Positions 1 through 14,275 of a stretch of DNA of 64,000 nucleotides are shown one piece after another. The position numbers and the translations under genes are program-made. The stretch spans positions 4,510,194-4,574,193 of the forward strand of contig NC_066852.1 of assembly GCF_001640805.2 (NCBI RefSeq). Direction: 5' to 3'. The DNA comes from Lates calcarifer. Its lineage: Eukaryota > Chordata > Actinopteri > Centropomidae. Every line of letters begins with the position of its first letter. Position 1 is the first letter of the stretch. The notes beneath the pieces were generated by a model that saw only the letters and a program-made list of their open reading frames with translations, searched no databases and was not told where the DNA came from.

Positions 1-13
1 AACTGAAGTCATA

Positions 14-36
14 TGTGTGTGTGTGTGTGTGTGTGT
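14..36. repeat. (TG)n microsatellite
   Basis: Uninterrupted TG dinucleotide repeat of about 11 units, directly visible. It is probably length-polymorphic. No gene is associated with it. Confidence 0.95.
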
Positions 37-3000
37 TGGGGTGGCGTGTTTGGAGATGTTTTCTCATCTGATGGTTGAATATAATCTGGATACCCATTAA
101 TTTCCTATGGCAGTCACTTTTGACCGGGAACACCACAGGTGTAACAAGGTTGACACTCAAAATTCAATGAAAGTAGTGATCATCACTTTTATATGTTCAA
201 GTTCACAGTGTGGAGGATATCATAAGGCCTTGAGGCAATCCAATGTAAATCACAATATTTATGACTGTTTTAAGTTGTAAATCGATCAGATTTGACCCAA
301 ACACAACAGGAAGGTTAAGCTAATCATTTTCCAACACCTTAGCAAAACCATGTGCACTTCAATCAGTAGCTAGCAGTGAACTGAAGACGTCACTTATTGG
401 AAACTTACAGCAGCTGTGCGTTAATACCCAACCTTTAATATATAACACTTGGTGTGACTGTGAACCATGTAGTTTTATCTTCATAAGCGCAGTCTCGTTA
501 TTTAATAGCCATACCTCGTATGCTTCATTAACTTCCCAGAATGTTAAGCTGCAAGCATCAGGCTTACGAAATGAATGTTTTTTATCTAACTTACTGTAAT
601 AACTGTCTTCATGCTACATGTGTATCTTTGCATTAACTTAGCAGTATCAGAAAAAAAATAGATAAAAATATATTGTAGTAGTATATGCTATAATCTTTAA
701 TATTGATAGTTTTGCTTGTCTTTCATATTACTTTTCAAATAAAAGTTTCATTAATATTACACAGTGTTAAAGAAAATAATAATCATAGCCAGGGTCATTG
801 AACTCAAAGAGGTGGGTCAGTTTTGGCTTTGACTTGATTTTTATTGACCTCTGTTGGTGACCAGTAGGAACAGCATCAACAGCAGAGGCTCTGTCAGCTC
901 TCAGTTGCCTGAAACTGAGATAAGAAAGAAAGAAAATGTTTGATGAAAAGCTATTAGATGAAAAGCAATAGCTAATGCAATCATTGGTACAGCTGTCTCC
1001 TGGTAAAATACTGGTGCCATTTTGTATGGAGCAACAAAAATCCTATCTATTCCAACACTGTTATCATTTTCTGCACATCTCTCACAAAAAGTTCTGGTTA
1101 CCTCACCTAAAGCCTTTCAGCAATTTCATTCAAACAATGAAGCATCAGTTCACTCTGTAAATAGATGGAACTAGCAGGACATCATAAGAAAAGCCTCTAA
1201 GCATCTTGAAAATCGCTGCCTATAGAATCAACTGATTCAACCTGCCTCCTTAGCCAGAATACAAAGAGGTCCACTTCTCTCTCAGAGTTCATATGTCTGC
1301 ATCCATTAAATGTTTCTCTCAGAGTGGCTGGTATCCTAAAGCCTTCGTTTTGCACAAAGTCACAAAGTTTTTACTAAATCTGCTTCACTAAACTGAGAGC
1401 AGTTTAGAGATCATTTAAAATCTTTACCGCTGCAAACTATAGCAGATTGTATTTTCATTACAATCATGTCATGAGACAGGAGAACACAATATCCTTGCAT
1501 TGCTGAGCCCAACACAGGAGTAAGTAATCCATTCTGCAACTGCGATGTTGAAACTAAAAGAGAACAAAGTGTTGAGATGCATCAAATCAGACAGCATTAG
1601 TGTTTATTTTTGTTGCCTCCAAGTAGTCAGGCTGTAAACTCTGGTTGGTATGATTTGCTTTATACAAACAACAGTTTATGTTTAAATTTCCACAACATGG
1701 CTAACATTCAAACAGTTCCACCGTTTATTGTATAAAAACTAAACAGAATTAGGCATGGGATGGGAGTCAAAAGAGATTTGTACCCTTATAATAAAAAAAA
1801 ATAATAATTCTAATATATCTGTCAGTTTCTCTCCTGCATATAGATACAATAGAAATGTGTTTTATGACATCATTGTGCAAATGTAAATGTACATTTCTGT
1901 TCTGCTTTCCACCTATTCTGCTCTGTTCTGCTGGTCATTTTATTAGGCACACCTTAAGATATGTGTTAAAGCAATCTTCCTCAGTAGTTTTTTTTTTTAA
2001 CTTAACTTATTCTTACTAATATCCTTTTCTCAGCTGCTTTAACAAGCTAGTTTCCTCCAGGTGGTATTAAAAATTTCATCAAATCATTTCCTCTAATCCC
2101 CCTATCTTTGCCATAGTTTATCCTAATGTTGGCTGGAAGTTTGGAAAAGAAGAGTACTATGGGACAGCAAAGGAATAATATCTTAAGACTGGCTAAAAAC
2201 TGGAAGCAGTTGATTTCTTTCTGTAGAAATCTCTGAATAACTTTGTGAAGATCACTGATGGCAGAACAGCAGGATTACATATTTATAACTGTATGCTCAC
2301 AGAAAAGAAAAAAACCCACACAAATCAGGAATGTTTTTCTTTAGAGATGTGTTTCCTTTATAAACTGCTGTATAATGCTATTTGCAGCCAGAGCATACAA
2401 ACAAACACATAACTTCAGTCTCGTTTTCGAGGGCATTGCACCAGTAGGTTCCTCTGGGAATCAGAGAGCATCATTCTGTTGTTACAAAGCTTTTGCCTCA
2501 TTTCATCATTTCATTCTGTCTCCTTTCATTTGATATACTGTTTACTATTTCAACCCATTTGTGTGTCATTATTCTAGGTAATGCTTGCCTCACAGCCCCC
2601 ATCAACTCCAAGCTGCTTCTAAAGTGCATGAAAAATACCCTTGAGAGTGTTTGGCTGAATGTATGCATGGCTATTCCACCATCACAGTCACTTGCTGCTG
2701 CTGTTGAATAACTTTCACATCAAATTTGAACAGGAAAGGTGGAGCTACTGGAAGGCATAAAGTAAAGGGTAGCAGCAGAAGAGATCAGCTTGCAAAGATG
2801 ATGTGAAATGGCAGAACTCAATTTCAAGTGCAAATATTGATTCAGGAGCCACAGTAAACCCATCTCATGTGATCTCACCAACTCATCTTACAATTCACCA
2901 ACATTCACAACATGCACATTGCAAACAAATCAGTGGCACATTGTTGATTTAGGGAAAAAAAAAAAAAACCCTAGGTGTGTCTCCTCTCTCCTGCTAATCC

Positions 3001-5029
3001 TACGTGTTGTGATTAGCCTGTTGATGGATGACAATGATCATTTTTACTGCCATGAAATCTTTTCACACGCTATTTCTGAAAGAGGCAGCAGAGGGTGCAC
3101 AACTCAAGTCTTTGAAATTGAGTGTCTGCTGTCTCCTTTTAAACACAATAAAGAACAACAGCTTCAGTTACAGAATAAGTCAGAATATATGTTGTCCCTT
3201 CCCAGTTGTTGTGAAATGGTACATTAGTGTGAGACAATTAAAACACAGAGGCAAAACTAGTGCAAAGAGCACAATGTAATTAAAATATGCCCACAAACAC
3301 CAGTGTTCAGTACATTATCACAGTTAGCACAAACTGGACCAATCAGAGCTTTCGAATGACAATTATAAAATAACAGGAAAAAAATCCAGCACAGGGCTTC
3401 ACATACTCAGACCTGCAAGATATAAATAAATAAACACATAAACTGAGAATCTTGCCTTGTTATGCTAATAGAATAGAAGAGACAAGAATTTGTTAGTGCA
3501 GTCAGAAAAATCTGATTCCACTCCTTCCAGATACAGACAGAAGGTTAAATGAGGCATCTCATTAGGCTTTTTAAATGTGTTTCAAACATTACAAGACAAC
3601 AACCCTGGCAGCTCTTCAGTAGAACACAACAGAAACCCTGAGAGAGAAAAATGAGTAGAGAGAAATGTTCCTCCTGTTAACAAACAGGATATAGCTTTTA
3701 TTTCTCCAGCATATACCTTGTTGCATGAAAATGGATTTATCAATAATAGAACAAGACAAATGAAGGCAGAGATCTATAGCAAAGGAAGAGTATGAATGCA
3801 GTCACACCATCTTCACCTTGCAGTACACAACATACAGTCAGAGTGGGGCAAATGGATGAAATTTGCAAATAATAATTTTGAGATTATTTGTATTGCTCTT
3901 GAAGTCTGATTAATTTATACATTTACCTGCTTAATGTTCTTTCATGTAGAGTACACTTTGGACTGTCCACTACCACAAGAATACACATATATATTTCCAA
4001 TTTAGAGTCATTGAATCTGACAAGCTTTTCTCAGGATTCTGGGACAAGGTGCATGTGAACATCATGTGTGAGCACATTCTATTTGAAGAATAACAGAAGT
4101 TGGGCATCAAATCCACTATCACTCACAGATGAAGCAGTTCAGTTTCAAGCAGCTTCACATAACTGAGTTCAGGTATGTGCTCACCCTCCTCTCCTTTGTT
4201 ACTCTATACATCAGTGACTGCTCCTCATGGCAGCTATCCATCAAACTACAGGTTTGAGGATAATGGAGCCCTGGATGTCTCATCGCCAGTGGTGATAAGC
4301 TCATGTAGGAGACAGACTGAAGCTGGAGATCAATATATATCCAAATAGCAGCGTGCTGGGCTGATTTCTGCATGAACTCATTTGCTCATCTTCCCATAGA
4401 GGTTGGATTTGATTAAAGTTAGCAGAGTTAAGTGGAATATACTCGTCTTGTCAGGCTAAATAACAAAGTAAGACTGCAGCAGCAGTCCCACAACTGCTAA
4501 ATGAAATATCAGATGTACCTTTTTTGCCCAAATTACATTTTAGAATTGAACAATGTTCTCCAGCTACAGATGACATAGGATGTAAACGTAAGAGCAAAAA
4601 AACCCCAAAAACCTTTCTCATCAACAGCAGCAAGAAAATTAGACATTCACCAGCCACTAAGAGGAGAAGGTTAGGTTAAGAGAATATATAATTTTTGAGG
4701 TCTAAGGTGGAAAGGCGCTTAGTACAGCTAAAATTGTTCAGTTGTGACTTCAGCTGAGTCATCCAGTTTTCAAGTGCACACCAACACCCTTAAATGAGAA
4801 CATCATCTGCTTAATCAAGAGAACTCAGTAAAGAATTTTGTTCTGTAGCAGCTGAGAAACGCAAAGACTGCAAGCAGCTTATTATAACCCTATGATCTTC
4901 AGCAGTCATTTCACAGGAGCGGAGGAAGAAATCAGGTGATATAGTGCACATGCTGGGAGGAGGTTGGGATGGATGGATGGGTGGACAAAATGTAGGACTT
5001 TCCCAGAAGAGACTGTTGTGATTTCCTAT
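37..5029. other. No gene seen; AT-rich non-coding DNA
   Basis: The open frames here are 61-102 codons, carry no recognisable domain, overlap one another in different frames and lack a plausible exon structure. I see homopolymer runs (around 2950-2970) and a short GGAT repeat near 4970-4982. A 23-bp stretch near 1938-1960 resembles a Tc1 terminus but is too short to call. This is likely intergenic or intronic sequence. Confidence 0.6.
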
Positions 5030-5074
5030 TTCAAATCAACAGTCAATGTTATTTTTTCTCTCCATGAGCATTCA

Positions 5075-5240
5075 ATAACCTTAACCACATGTTTGTTACT
5101 GTAAACATAACGCTGAAGGTCCTCTAACCTTAAAGTGAGTGAAGTACTTATCTTAACCCAAAACATGATCTTTTCCTAAACCTAACCAAGTAGTTTTATG
5201 CCTACATCTAACCAGACTTAAGCTTAACTATGAGCTTCAC
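5075..5240. repeat. Dispersed fish repeat fragment with CCTAACC motifs
   Basis: The stretch carries successive motifs of the type ttaacccaaaacatgatc, ttcctaaacctaaccaag and ctaaccagactta. From memory, this string of degenerate cctaacca motifs is a very common dispersed repeat in percomorph fish genomes. Boundaries are uncertain, no terminal repeats are seen and the class is not assigned. It supports a teleost origin for the window. Confidence 0.5.
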
Positions 5241-6320
5241 TGCATGTTTATGTGGGTAAGCTTATGAGCTTTGGATTTAGGTCCAATACACCACAACGAC
5301 ACATTCTACATGTTTATTAACCATGAAAATGAGGGGTCATATCAGAGGGTAGGGACAAGTGGCCTATATGATCTGTTGAGTACTTGTTACATGTAGTTCC
5401 TCTGTATCTCCTCTCACCCCAAGGCAAAACTAGGGCTTATTTTCCCCACTGGTGAGAAGGTCATCAAATATTGCATTTCATGATGAAGCTGGAGAATGAA
5501 AGAAGAACTCATAACTGTAATACCTCTTCTGTTACTCTCTGCTTTTTTGTACAGTCTTCCATTGCGCAGTTGTATCATTTTTATTCATATATGTCCTGTG
5601 CGAGTCCTGCACACTGTATTGTCCTTGTTGAATACCATCTGAAGAAGAGGTTGTTCTGAAATACAGCATATGAGAACATAACTTAAATAAATAAACTTGA
5701 ATAAATGACTGAAATAACTGAACTGCTGAGCTCTTGCAGGGCAGTTTCTTCTGTTAAATCCCACTTGACACCTGGGTTTATAGAGATAAATAAACTACCC
5801 CCCTCACCAATGTGGTGTGGCTCATCAGTAGTCAAATAAGGAAAGATTACCACTGCAGGTCCTTCTCTTAAATTATTTTCACAAATGGCTTGGCACAGAA
5901 AAGACAGATTACCACAATGCTCTTTCTGCGTCATCTCATTCAGCAGACTGAACTGGAAATTATCTCAGTCCTCCGGATGGCCAAGTCACCACTGTTATAC
6001 TAAATACTCTGTTGGCTTTGGTGTAGTCTATTCTCTCTCTGTGCCATGCACTGTTCAGACATGAAACACTGCTCAGTTTTATAGCAGCTGTGTTACAGAT
6101 AAATACAAATGGCAGCCATTTTAGTCACATGAGAATAAAATTCATTAAAGATGACTTTCCATAAATGTACAACTCTGAGTGCTACTTTGTGGAATTACAA
6201 GTTGTAAAAAAAAAAAAAAAAGTCTTTCAGGAGAGACCAAGAGAGAATATTTTTGATAACCATTTTCAGCATCAGTCAAAATTAAACAGGAAGGATTTTG
6301 ATATTATCAGTAGGCTTTCC
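5241..6320. other. No gene seen
   Basis: Only short open frames (up to 83 codons) without domain features. A run of about 18 A lies near 6207-6222. I see no other structure. Confidence 0.5.
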
Positions 6321-6321
6321 T

Positions 6322-6352
6322 GAGGAGGAGGAGGAGGAGGAGGAGGAGGAGG
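6322..6352. repeat. (GAG)n trinucleotide microsatellite
   Basis: About ten GAG/AGG units in a row. The tract is not within a supported coding frame, so it is read as a simple repeat and not as a poly-glutamate tract. Confidence 0.95.
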
Positions 6353-9300
6353 GAACACGCAGTTAATGTAATCAACATGAAAACCAAACACTGAGGAATG
6401 AGCTGTCAGGATGACTGTGGCCTCTGTCAGGGTGAGTCCACTGCTTTACTTTTTCCTTAACACAGTGGAAATGTAAAATGGAAACTAGCTGCTGTGAGGA
6501 AAAAGAACACTACTCTCCCTCCTTCCTCACTGTAGTCATTCTGGGTCATTAGCCTACACACACATAACTTCACACACCTACATGCAAAACACAGGCATTC
6601 AACTAGTAAACTTCTATGCATACTTTATATTCAAACATACTGTAAATGCTCCACATTTGGAAGTTGACCTCAGGGTTGTTAAAGTTACTGTATGCAGAAT
6701 GTTATTGGGATTTTTATTTTAGCATCCTTCCAATTATTCTGCTGGCAGAAGTTTCTGTTCAGTCTGTGTTTTATCTATGTTTTAGCTTATTGACTCAGTA
6801 GGGTATGGCTTGTGGGGGTGTGTGGGAGGTCGGTTTTTCTGATTTTTTCTGATGTGACACTGGAATAGATCAGGAATGCTTGTAAATCGTCTCTCCTTAT
6901 CAGATGTGTCTATATACCCGTTCCATGTAACCAGATAGTCTGGGACAGTAGATTGTCTGCCCTGTCTCTGAATCATTAGGCTCCTTCAAGATGAGCCAGC
7001 CCTGCACACATCGATCACCCGTGATCCCAACAGCTCAGTCCCCGAATTGCTCTGACATCATGCAAATGTAGACGGTGATAACCTCATGAAATCAAGATGG
7101 CTGCAGTCTTTGGTGTATGGCGTCACACTTGAGGCATGATGAGAAATGTCCAGTTTTCACCTGATCTAAAAGCTGATTATTTTATATGTTGTATCAATAT
7201 GTAGTTTTCATGATGATCACATATAGTCCTATGTAACAATCATTAATGATGAACAACAAAAAAAACAATTATTGCAAACTGAGCACAAGATAATAGAATA
7301 ATCTGATAACATTTTATTAAATGATGGTCTGACCTAACAGGATGTTAATATTCTTTTGTAAAGACTGTGAAGGCTGCTGCTCTCGTTGGCCATCCAGGCA
7401 AGGTTCAGTTTAACTGGAATACCATCAAAGTCAAGTCAAAGTCTAGTCACATGATTTGGGCCCAAGTCATGTCCACACCTCTGCTTCCTGCTCTTGACTC
7501 ACCCCACCCTTTACACTAATACTTCCCAGAAAACACCTTCTTTAGCTCTGCTGACATAAATTCATCTCACAAGGTGAGATTACTTGTTTTCCAAGAGCAG
7601 TACTTCCTCTGAGAAAAGTTTTGGAAACAAACAAAAAAAGAAAATCTTGATTGTTTGAAAGCAACTTTAGCTCACAGCATTATTGCCTAGTCAGAAACTG
7701 TAGTTATCCATGGCAATAACCAAAAAATATTCATGTCCTTGAATTGATAACAGCTAACAGTCTCCTCTCCTGTGCTGAGAGAGCAGACTCACTCAGATGG
7801 TCTTATCATTACAATTGATTGAGTTTGTTTATGAAGTTCACTGGATTCGTCTGCAGGCTCTATCCACATGATGGAGATCTAGAGGCTCATCCTTCACCCT
7901 CATCAGACAGTTTTCTAATCAGCTCCATCGACTGCTCCTGTGGGCGTGTGGCAGCAAACACTGTTTATTGTTATAGTGGGATCAGATGAGGAAAACAGCA
8001 TTGGGCTGGACATTCTATCAGTGGAAATTCAGGTACACCAATGCTCTAATTCAATATAAGTGACTCTGAAATTAGTTTATTTGTGCACCAGATACAGTAC
8101 ATATGGCTGCTTGGTGGGTGTTGGGTAAGAGCAATTTATCATGTGTGATGTGTCTTGAACGACACATCATAACTGGCTTATGATTACCCAGAAGACATTT
8201 GAAAGAAAATGTAACTGGAAAGTTATACAGTAGCATATCAGCTGGTTTGAGGTGGCCAGTTTTCATGCTGCAGTAATATACAAATTAAATGTTAAAAGGT
8301 TGGTGTGTTGGAATTTACACAAAACACTAAGATCTGTTAATCTCTGAATTTCTGACAACCCAGAGATATATGCTGCACAGACGAGGCTTCAGCACACGGA
8401 AATGTTTTTATAGTCGCAGTGGTTCATGTGGGGAAATGTTGTAAAATCAGTCCCAGTTTGGTCACAGCTTGGCTCCACTGCAAGTTTACCTTGAGTGACA
8501 ACAAATAAACTTTACTTGAGGGAATTAGCTGCTTTGATCTGATGAGGTAACTGGATGATTTTCATGTTTTTCTGTGTAGTTTTGCTTTTTTGTTTGACAG
8601 TGAATGATTTTGTATATTTTCCTACATCTTGTGGGGGAAAAGCTGCAGCGTCGTCAGACAGGAAACATGGCTAGAGGCGAACTTAAAATCATGACAAAGG
8701 AAAAGTTGTAGCAGCACTGTTACCTTTTAGTTCCTCGTACTGCTGATTGTTCAGTTTGAAACACCACCGCTCTTTCCATTACCCCCCCTGATGGCGGAGA
8801 CTTTTCTAATATTGTGCTCATCTTCCTTGCATGTAGATCTGAGTTGTCCCTGCATTAGGATTCAGCAGGAACATTATGCACATCGTAATACTCTGCTCTG
8901 AACAGAGAAGCCTTTGTTAATGGCTCCATTGAGTGTTACAGTATGTGACTTGCAGGGACAACTTAATTATTGATCACAAAGATGAACAGTATAAGTGGGG
9001 GCACAATTTAATAAGTATGAATAGTGCCAAACTTATATGGAATTCTGTGGACAATTTTTATTTGAACTGATGCTCCAAAGTGGCTGTGAACTCACCAAGG
9101 TTAGCTAAATGGTCCTGGAATGGGTCCACCCAACCTTCACATATGCATCAGATCCATCAGTGTTTCATTTGACCCCCAACTGTCCACCATTTATTCTTCT
9201 CAGTCAAGACACTTCTTTAGCCAGCATTAATCTTATTCATGCTCCATAATGAATCATATCTATGCTTCTCATTTCCATCCAATTTTCTGACTCTCTATTC

Positions 9301-12300
9301 TACCCAGATTTTTTTTTCCTACATATTACTCTGAACATAACCACCCCATCTTTAATCTCCTTCAGCAAGGACTTACTGTGACTGATGTAAAGACTCCATG
9401 CTGAGTTCAACTTTATTCTCTGCTTAGATAAATTAGATAAATTAACGGTTTTTCATGAGCTTTTACTTTAATTTCATCACCTGATCACATAGGTATATTT
9501 GCATAGAAAATCCAGCTAATGGGATGGTATCAACATTCTTATATTAACTTGTGCTGAATATGCAAAACTTGTAATTTTTGTTATATAATAACATAAATCT
9601 GATTATTCAGTGACAAAACACCTCAAAATCTAACTGATCCCATACAGTATGTTACTTGCTGGACATTCTGTTTAAATTCTTTTAATCATCCTTTTAGAAA
9701 AACTCGACATGTTAAAATATATAACATTTTGGTTAAAGCCTTGATGTAATGCCATGAAAACAACAAAAAAAATGTCAGTTAAATGTCATTTTTTTCACAG
9801 CAAGTTCATCCCTATTCCCCTTTTAGAATGGAGCAATGAGGCTCTTCAGAAGAGCCCAAATTGAAAATCATCTTAAATTAATATTTCTACATTTTAAAGC
9901 AGGATGTGGATAGGCCTGAATCTATATTATAACACTTCTGGCTGCTTTTGAAAAGAATAAACCGTAGGATTCTCGCCTCAGGCTTTACAAGCTCTAGTTT
10001 GAAAATACATTTGAATGTCTATTAGTCATTTGTGCGCAGAGCCTCTCAGGCAACCTGATGCCTGAGGACATAAGAGAGGCAACATTTATATCCTCTTTTA
10101 AGCACATTATTATTATCTTTCAGTTATGAGCTTGAGCTGTCCAAACTACAACAGCATTTTACACCTGCAGTAAGTCGACAGGATGATTTCTACTATTCTT
10201 GGTCTCCTAGTCTATGTTGTCATGTGCTGTACTTATTTGAACAAAGCCATTAGTGTAATCTAATCTCTTGTTTAGCTTGCTAAAACATGAATATTGTTGA
10301 GATGTCTGCAATCTTGCAACCACATTATTTACCGGCTAATTAGACATGAATCTGAAGCTTTGAGCAGAACGCGATTGGCAATGAGAAGAAAAATCCCTCC
10401 TTACTTGACCTTGCTGTTAGTGAGGTCCAATTTGATAGCTAGCCTATCAGATGGTCAGTGGTGATTATCATGCCAAACAGCAACACAAATAAATGTCAGA
10501 AAAAGTCAGACCATTCATCAGTCTCTCTCGGGTGGAGGCGTCATTTATCATGAAAAAGATTAACTATGACTGGAGAACATTCAAACGCATGGACGCAACA
10601 TCTGTCAACTCATCAAACATAATTCAGGGCTTCATTAGCAGGCAGCAAGCCTTCCCTGCTCAGCAACACTAACACGGTACTTCTCCCAGTGCTATCCCAT
10701 TCCTCCATCCCTCCCTTCCATCTAAGGTGCATTGTACATCCTACTACTTTACTGCTTAAACATTGCTACCCAGTGTTGTGGGATTTCCCTTTTTTAAAGC
10801 CCAAAAAACATACAGAGACATATTTTTACAGTTCCCTACCCTCGCATCTGCCGTTCTCTTCTTGGAGTCATTGCAAATCCCTGTGCAGTTCCTATGAAAG
10901 AGAACTGACACTGAAATTTACATGTGGATTAATATGACTAGGGGGTTGCTTTTGTATGCAATACAAGAGATGCTGGTGGTGAATAAAAATGCATGAAAAT
11001 GCTGGCATTAAATATGCCATCCTCTTCCCCCCGGTCCCTGAAGTTGGAGCCTCTGGCATATTCATCTTTTGCTCTCTTTCTCGCTGCTCCCAACAAACCT
11101 AGTCTGTTGAAAATCATTCCAGTCCCTCTTTCTCCACCTAGATTTCAGCATAGTTACCAGAATACTGAAATGTTTTAACAATTGTTCTTTCTCTAGCAAT
11201 GCTACTAGAAGAATTGCAAGACTAGATGCCTGGTTGCTATTTTCTGGCATACAAGCAAATAATTTGACACAGTGCAATTTACTCCATGGGAGGCCCATGG
11301 GCATGAATCATCAGCCCTACCAGGGCTACTTTATTTTCTAGTTTTCAATGCTGCTGCATGAAATAGAGTATCTGCCCCTGTCTGTTCTGTGACTGTCGTG
11401 GCAGGTGAGGTTGAGTTATTGTGAGGAATGCAGTATCAGTGGAGACAGCTGAAATATGCATAGAGGCATACATAGCCTAGTGGATCTTCACACAGGAGGG
11501 CAAACGAGTGATGTTAGAAGGGAAATCGATGGTTCACTGAGCAGAATGGTTGACTTTTGAGGTCCCAACCTGACACCTTTTTACTTCACTTCTGGAGCTA
11601 ACAATCACATTCAACGTACTTGACCTCTGCTCCACATCTCAGCTGTTACCTCTGAAGCTTGAGTTCATGGTGCAGCACTGCTGATTGTGTCAGGAATCTA
11701 AGACTAAGCGAAAAGTTTTGAAACAGGGGTTTTAAATTCTCCATGCACCCCATGAATATAGACATGTTATTACTGGACATTTGTTGAAACATCTGATGCT
11801 GTTTCTAAGTGCAATACAAAGACAGCTGGCTTGAAGTTTGAAATACTATGACCTGGAGACTGAAAATCTTCATAGATGACTGAAGCTGTTGTTTTTCTTG
11901 GGAGGACAGTCTGACAATCAAAGCTGGTACAGGATTTTTTCCTTTCCCTTGGACTGAAGCGCCTTTTAGCCATCCGGTCCTGGATCATGGCTAATCAAGG
12001 TCTACCAGCAGGTGACCTTTGCCCCGCATTCCCTACCATTACTGGATATTTGATATGGACCTCTATTAGGTTAGACGTCAATATCCAACATCTATTACAA
12101 TGATTTCTATTGTAAGATTCAACTGTTTTTACATTAATAAAAACACAATAAAATGTTCAAGATTCTTGTATCCCTGACAACTGTTTACATGTTGGCACTG
12201 TCAGAAGCAGTATAGATTGTGTGAGGGAAAGGCAAGGTAAACTCAGGGGGGGTCATATACAACAGTTCTCTCAAATGAAATGGAAGTTAATTGTTCCAAC

Positions 12301-13970
12301 AGATCAGAAAATGCCCTGTGCATTGGAGCGACTGTGAGGAGGCTGGTACTGTAGATTAAGCTGGTTGTTGCTGTGATTAATTCGACATGTAGAGATCACA
12401 TTGTTGGACACCAGTCGTCCACTGCAACTACATTATCTGCTGTGCTAGACACAACTGTTACTGATCCTCAGGCTGGCCAGCACACTATTTGTGTGAGTGA
12501 TTGTCCATGAGTTTAATGATAATCCATAAGGCTTTGCTTGACATGTGGAGTTAAGCAGGATTGTCAAATAATCAATTTTGCCCCAGTGACTTACTTTTTG
12601 CCAAACAGCCGTGCTATTCCTATTGGGATTTGTCTCTGAATTCTTCAATTGATCCAGGGGATTTTATAGACACATGGGCTTGACTGCTGTTGCACTTTGC
12701 TGAACTTCAGGCAGTCAAGCTTGGCTGGGCTGCTTAATGATTTCTTTCGTTGCATATTTATCTACTGAGATGACTGTGTTTTTCAAAGCAGTGTGGTACT
12801 AATAGTGCATCAATAATGTATCTGGTGGCCTCACAAATGAACTGTTTGATGGACACCACCACAGAAGGAGTTGGAGAGTGTGGAGAGAATGCAAGGGCCC
12901 AATCAAAACTAATAATTCATAATATGTTATAAAAATAGGCATACATTTTCCTACTATTATCAGTTCATATACTTATACAAGATTTACATTTGATGTTATA
13001 AGTGTCTGGCACATTTCCTAAATTATCATACAACAATGTGTTGCCATTTGATGATATTACAGTCGCATGTATTCATACAGATGAATTAATCACAGCAGTT
13101 TTCAAGGCATGAGGCTGTTTGATATTGTGAAGGGACATATCTCCCAACATGGGAGAGCCAATATAAAGCACCATGCTGGTTCTTTCACATGTGTTACTGA
13201 CACTTTTGTTCATTTGTTTAATCTTCTACTTTGTCATTGTCATGTTATTGTTGTTTGTTGCTGCACTTGTAAGCGCACATTTTATGTAATGGTGCATTCA
13301 CTGACACATCTAAAAACTGACAGCTATCAGCTATCACAAAACAATGCAATTATGAGCTATATTATGTTAACAGCTAGAGCTCTCAAAAGAGAACTGCTAG
13401 CAGCTGCATCATGTGACAACAAGGTGACACTGACAAAACACCAAGGCCATGAAATGTTCACTGTTATGGGTTACAGACCTTACTTTACTGACATTACCAG
13501 ACACCCAGGAAGCAAGTAAATTAAGATAAAAACACTTGATTTGATTTGCCTTTAAAATGTTTTCCTGTGATGTCACATAGTGATTTTACTGAGATAAAAC
13601 TTGTAAAGCCACCAACACTGCCAACATATCACTATAGGCTTCTCACTATATCACTGTTTGTGTTTGACTCTATTCAGATATTAAACTACATTTATCTCCA
13701 TGAAAGATTGTCCCATTGTTTTCCAAAGAAGAGAAGCTTCACATTAATATTATCAACAAAGATGAGATAAGATTGTAGCAGTCCTACCAGTCTATGTTAC
13801 TGTTGGATACTGTCTAACTATCAGCAGCATATTTTTAAATTATGTATTGCGTAAGCTACTACCTGTTCTGCATTAAGTATTTTATGATGATTTAACCAAC
13901 AAGCACTTGACTTTGTCCTTTAATAAACCTGGATTTATCTGATCTTAGAGTTAGTTTCAGCCAGTGTCTG
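6353..13970. other. No gene seen; long non-coding stretch
   Basis: Nothing coding can be supported. The longest open frame (136 codons at 13109-13519, + strand) has no recognised family, no signal peptide and a composition typical of translated AT-rich DNA. The sequence near 10310-10620 has few simple repeats and could hold conserved non-coding elements, but that cannot be judged without alignment. Confidence 0.55.
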
Positions 13971-13974
13971 ATCT

Positions 13975-14055
13975 GTCACTCTAAGTTTTACCTTGTGCAA
14001 GGACAAAACCAAAAGACAATGTCAGTGTACCACACTGGTTGTCAATGCAGACATC
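13975..14055 (+). repeat. Local direct repeat, copy 1
   Basis: The core tgcaaggacaaaaccaaaa followed by tgtcagtgta recurs in diverged form 220 bp downstream. The two copies share order and orientation over roughly 50-70 bp. This suggests either a local duplication or two fragments of one dispersed element. Confidence 0.6.
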
Positions 14056-14192
14056 AAACAGAGAAAAAGTCCTGACCAGGCAAAGAGAAAGTATAAGGGA
14101 GGAGTGGATGGGTACGACTACACTGAAAACTGCAATGTTATTCATAGTAGGGCATAGAGTTAACTTCTTTTTTTTTTATACCAGCCTCATCT

Positions 14193-14275
14193 CTTGTAGG
14201 TTATAAAATGTCTTATGCAAGGACTAAACAAAAACGCTGTGTCAGTATATAGTGCTCGTTAATACCATGTTGTAT
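14193..14275 (+). repeat. Local direct repeat, copy 2
   Basis: Diverged second copy, with core tgcaaggactaaacaaaaa followed by tgtcagtata. It is aligned to copy 1 at an offset of 220 bp and preceded by a run of T. Class unknown. Confidence 0.6.

Noticed and set aside
1938..1960. Sequence resembling the 'cactttattaggtacacctt' end of a fish Tc1 family
   Set aside because: Only about 20 bases match, and no body or second terminus follows.
13109..13519. 136-codon open frame on the + strand
   Set aside because: No family resemblance and a composition typical of chance translation. No promoter or splice context was found.
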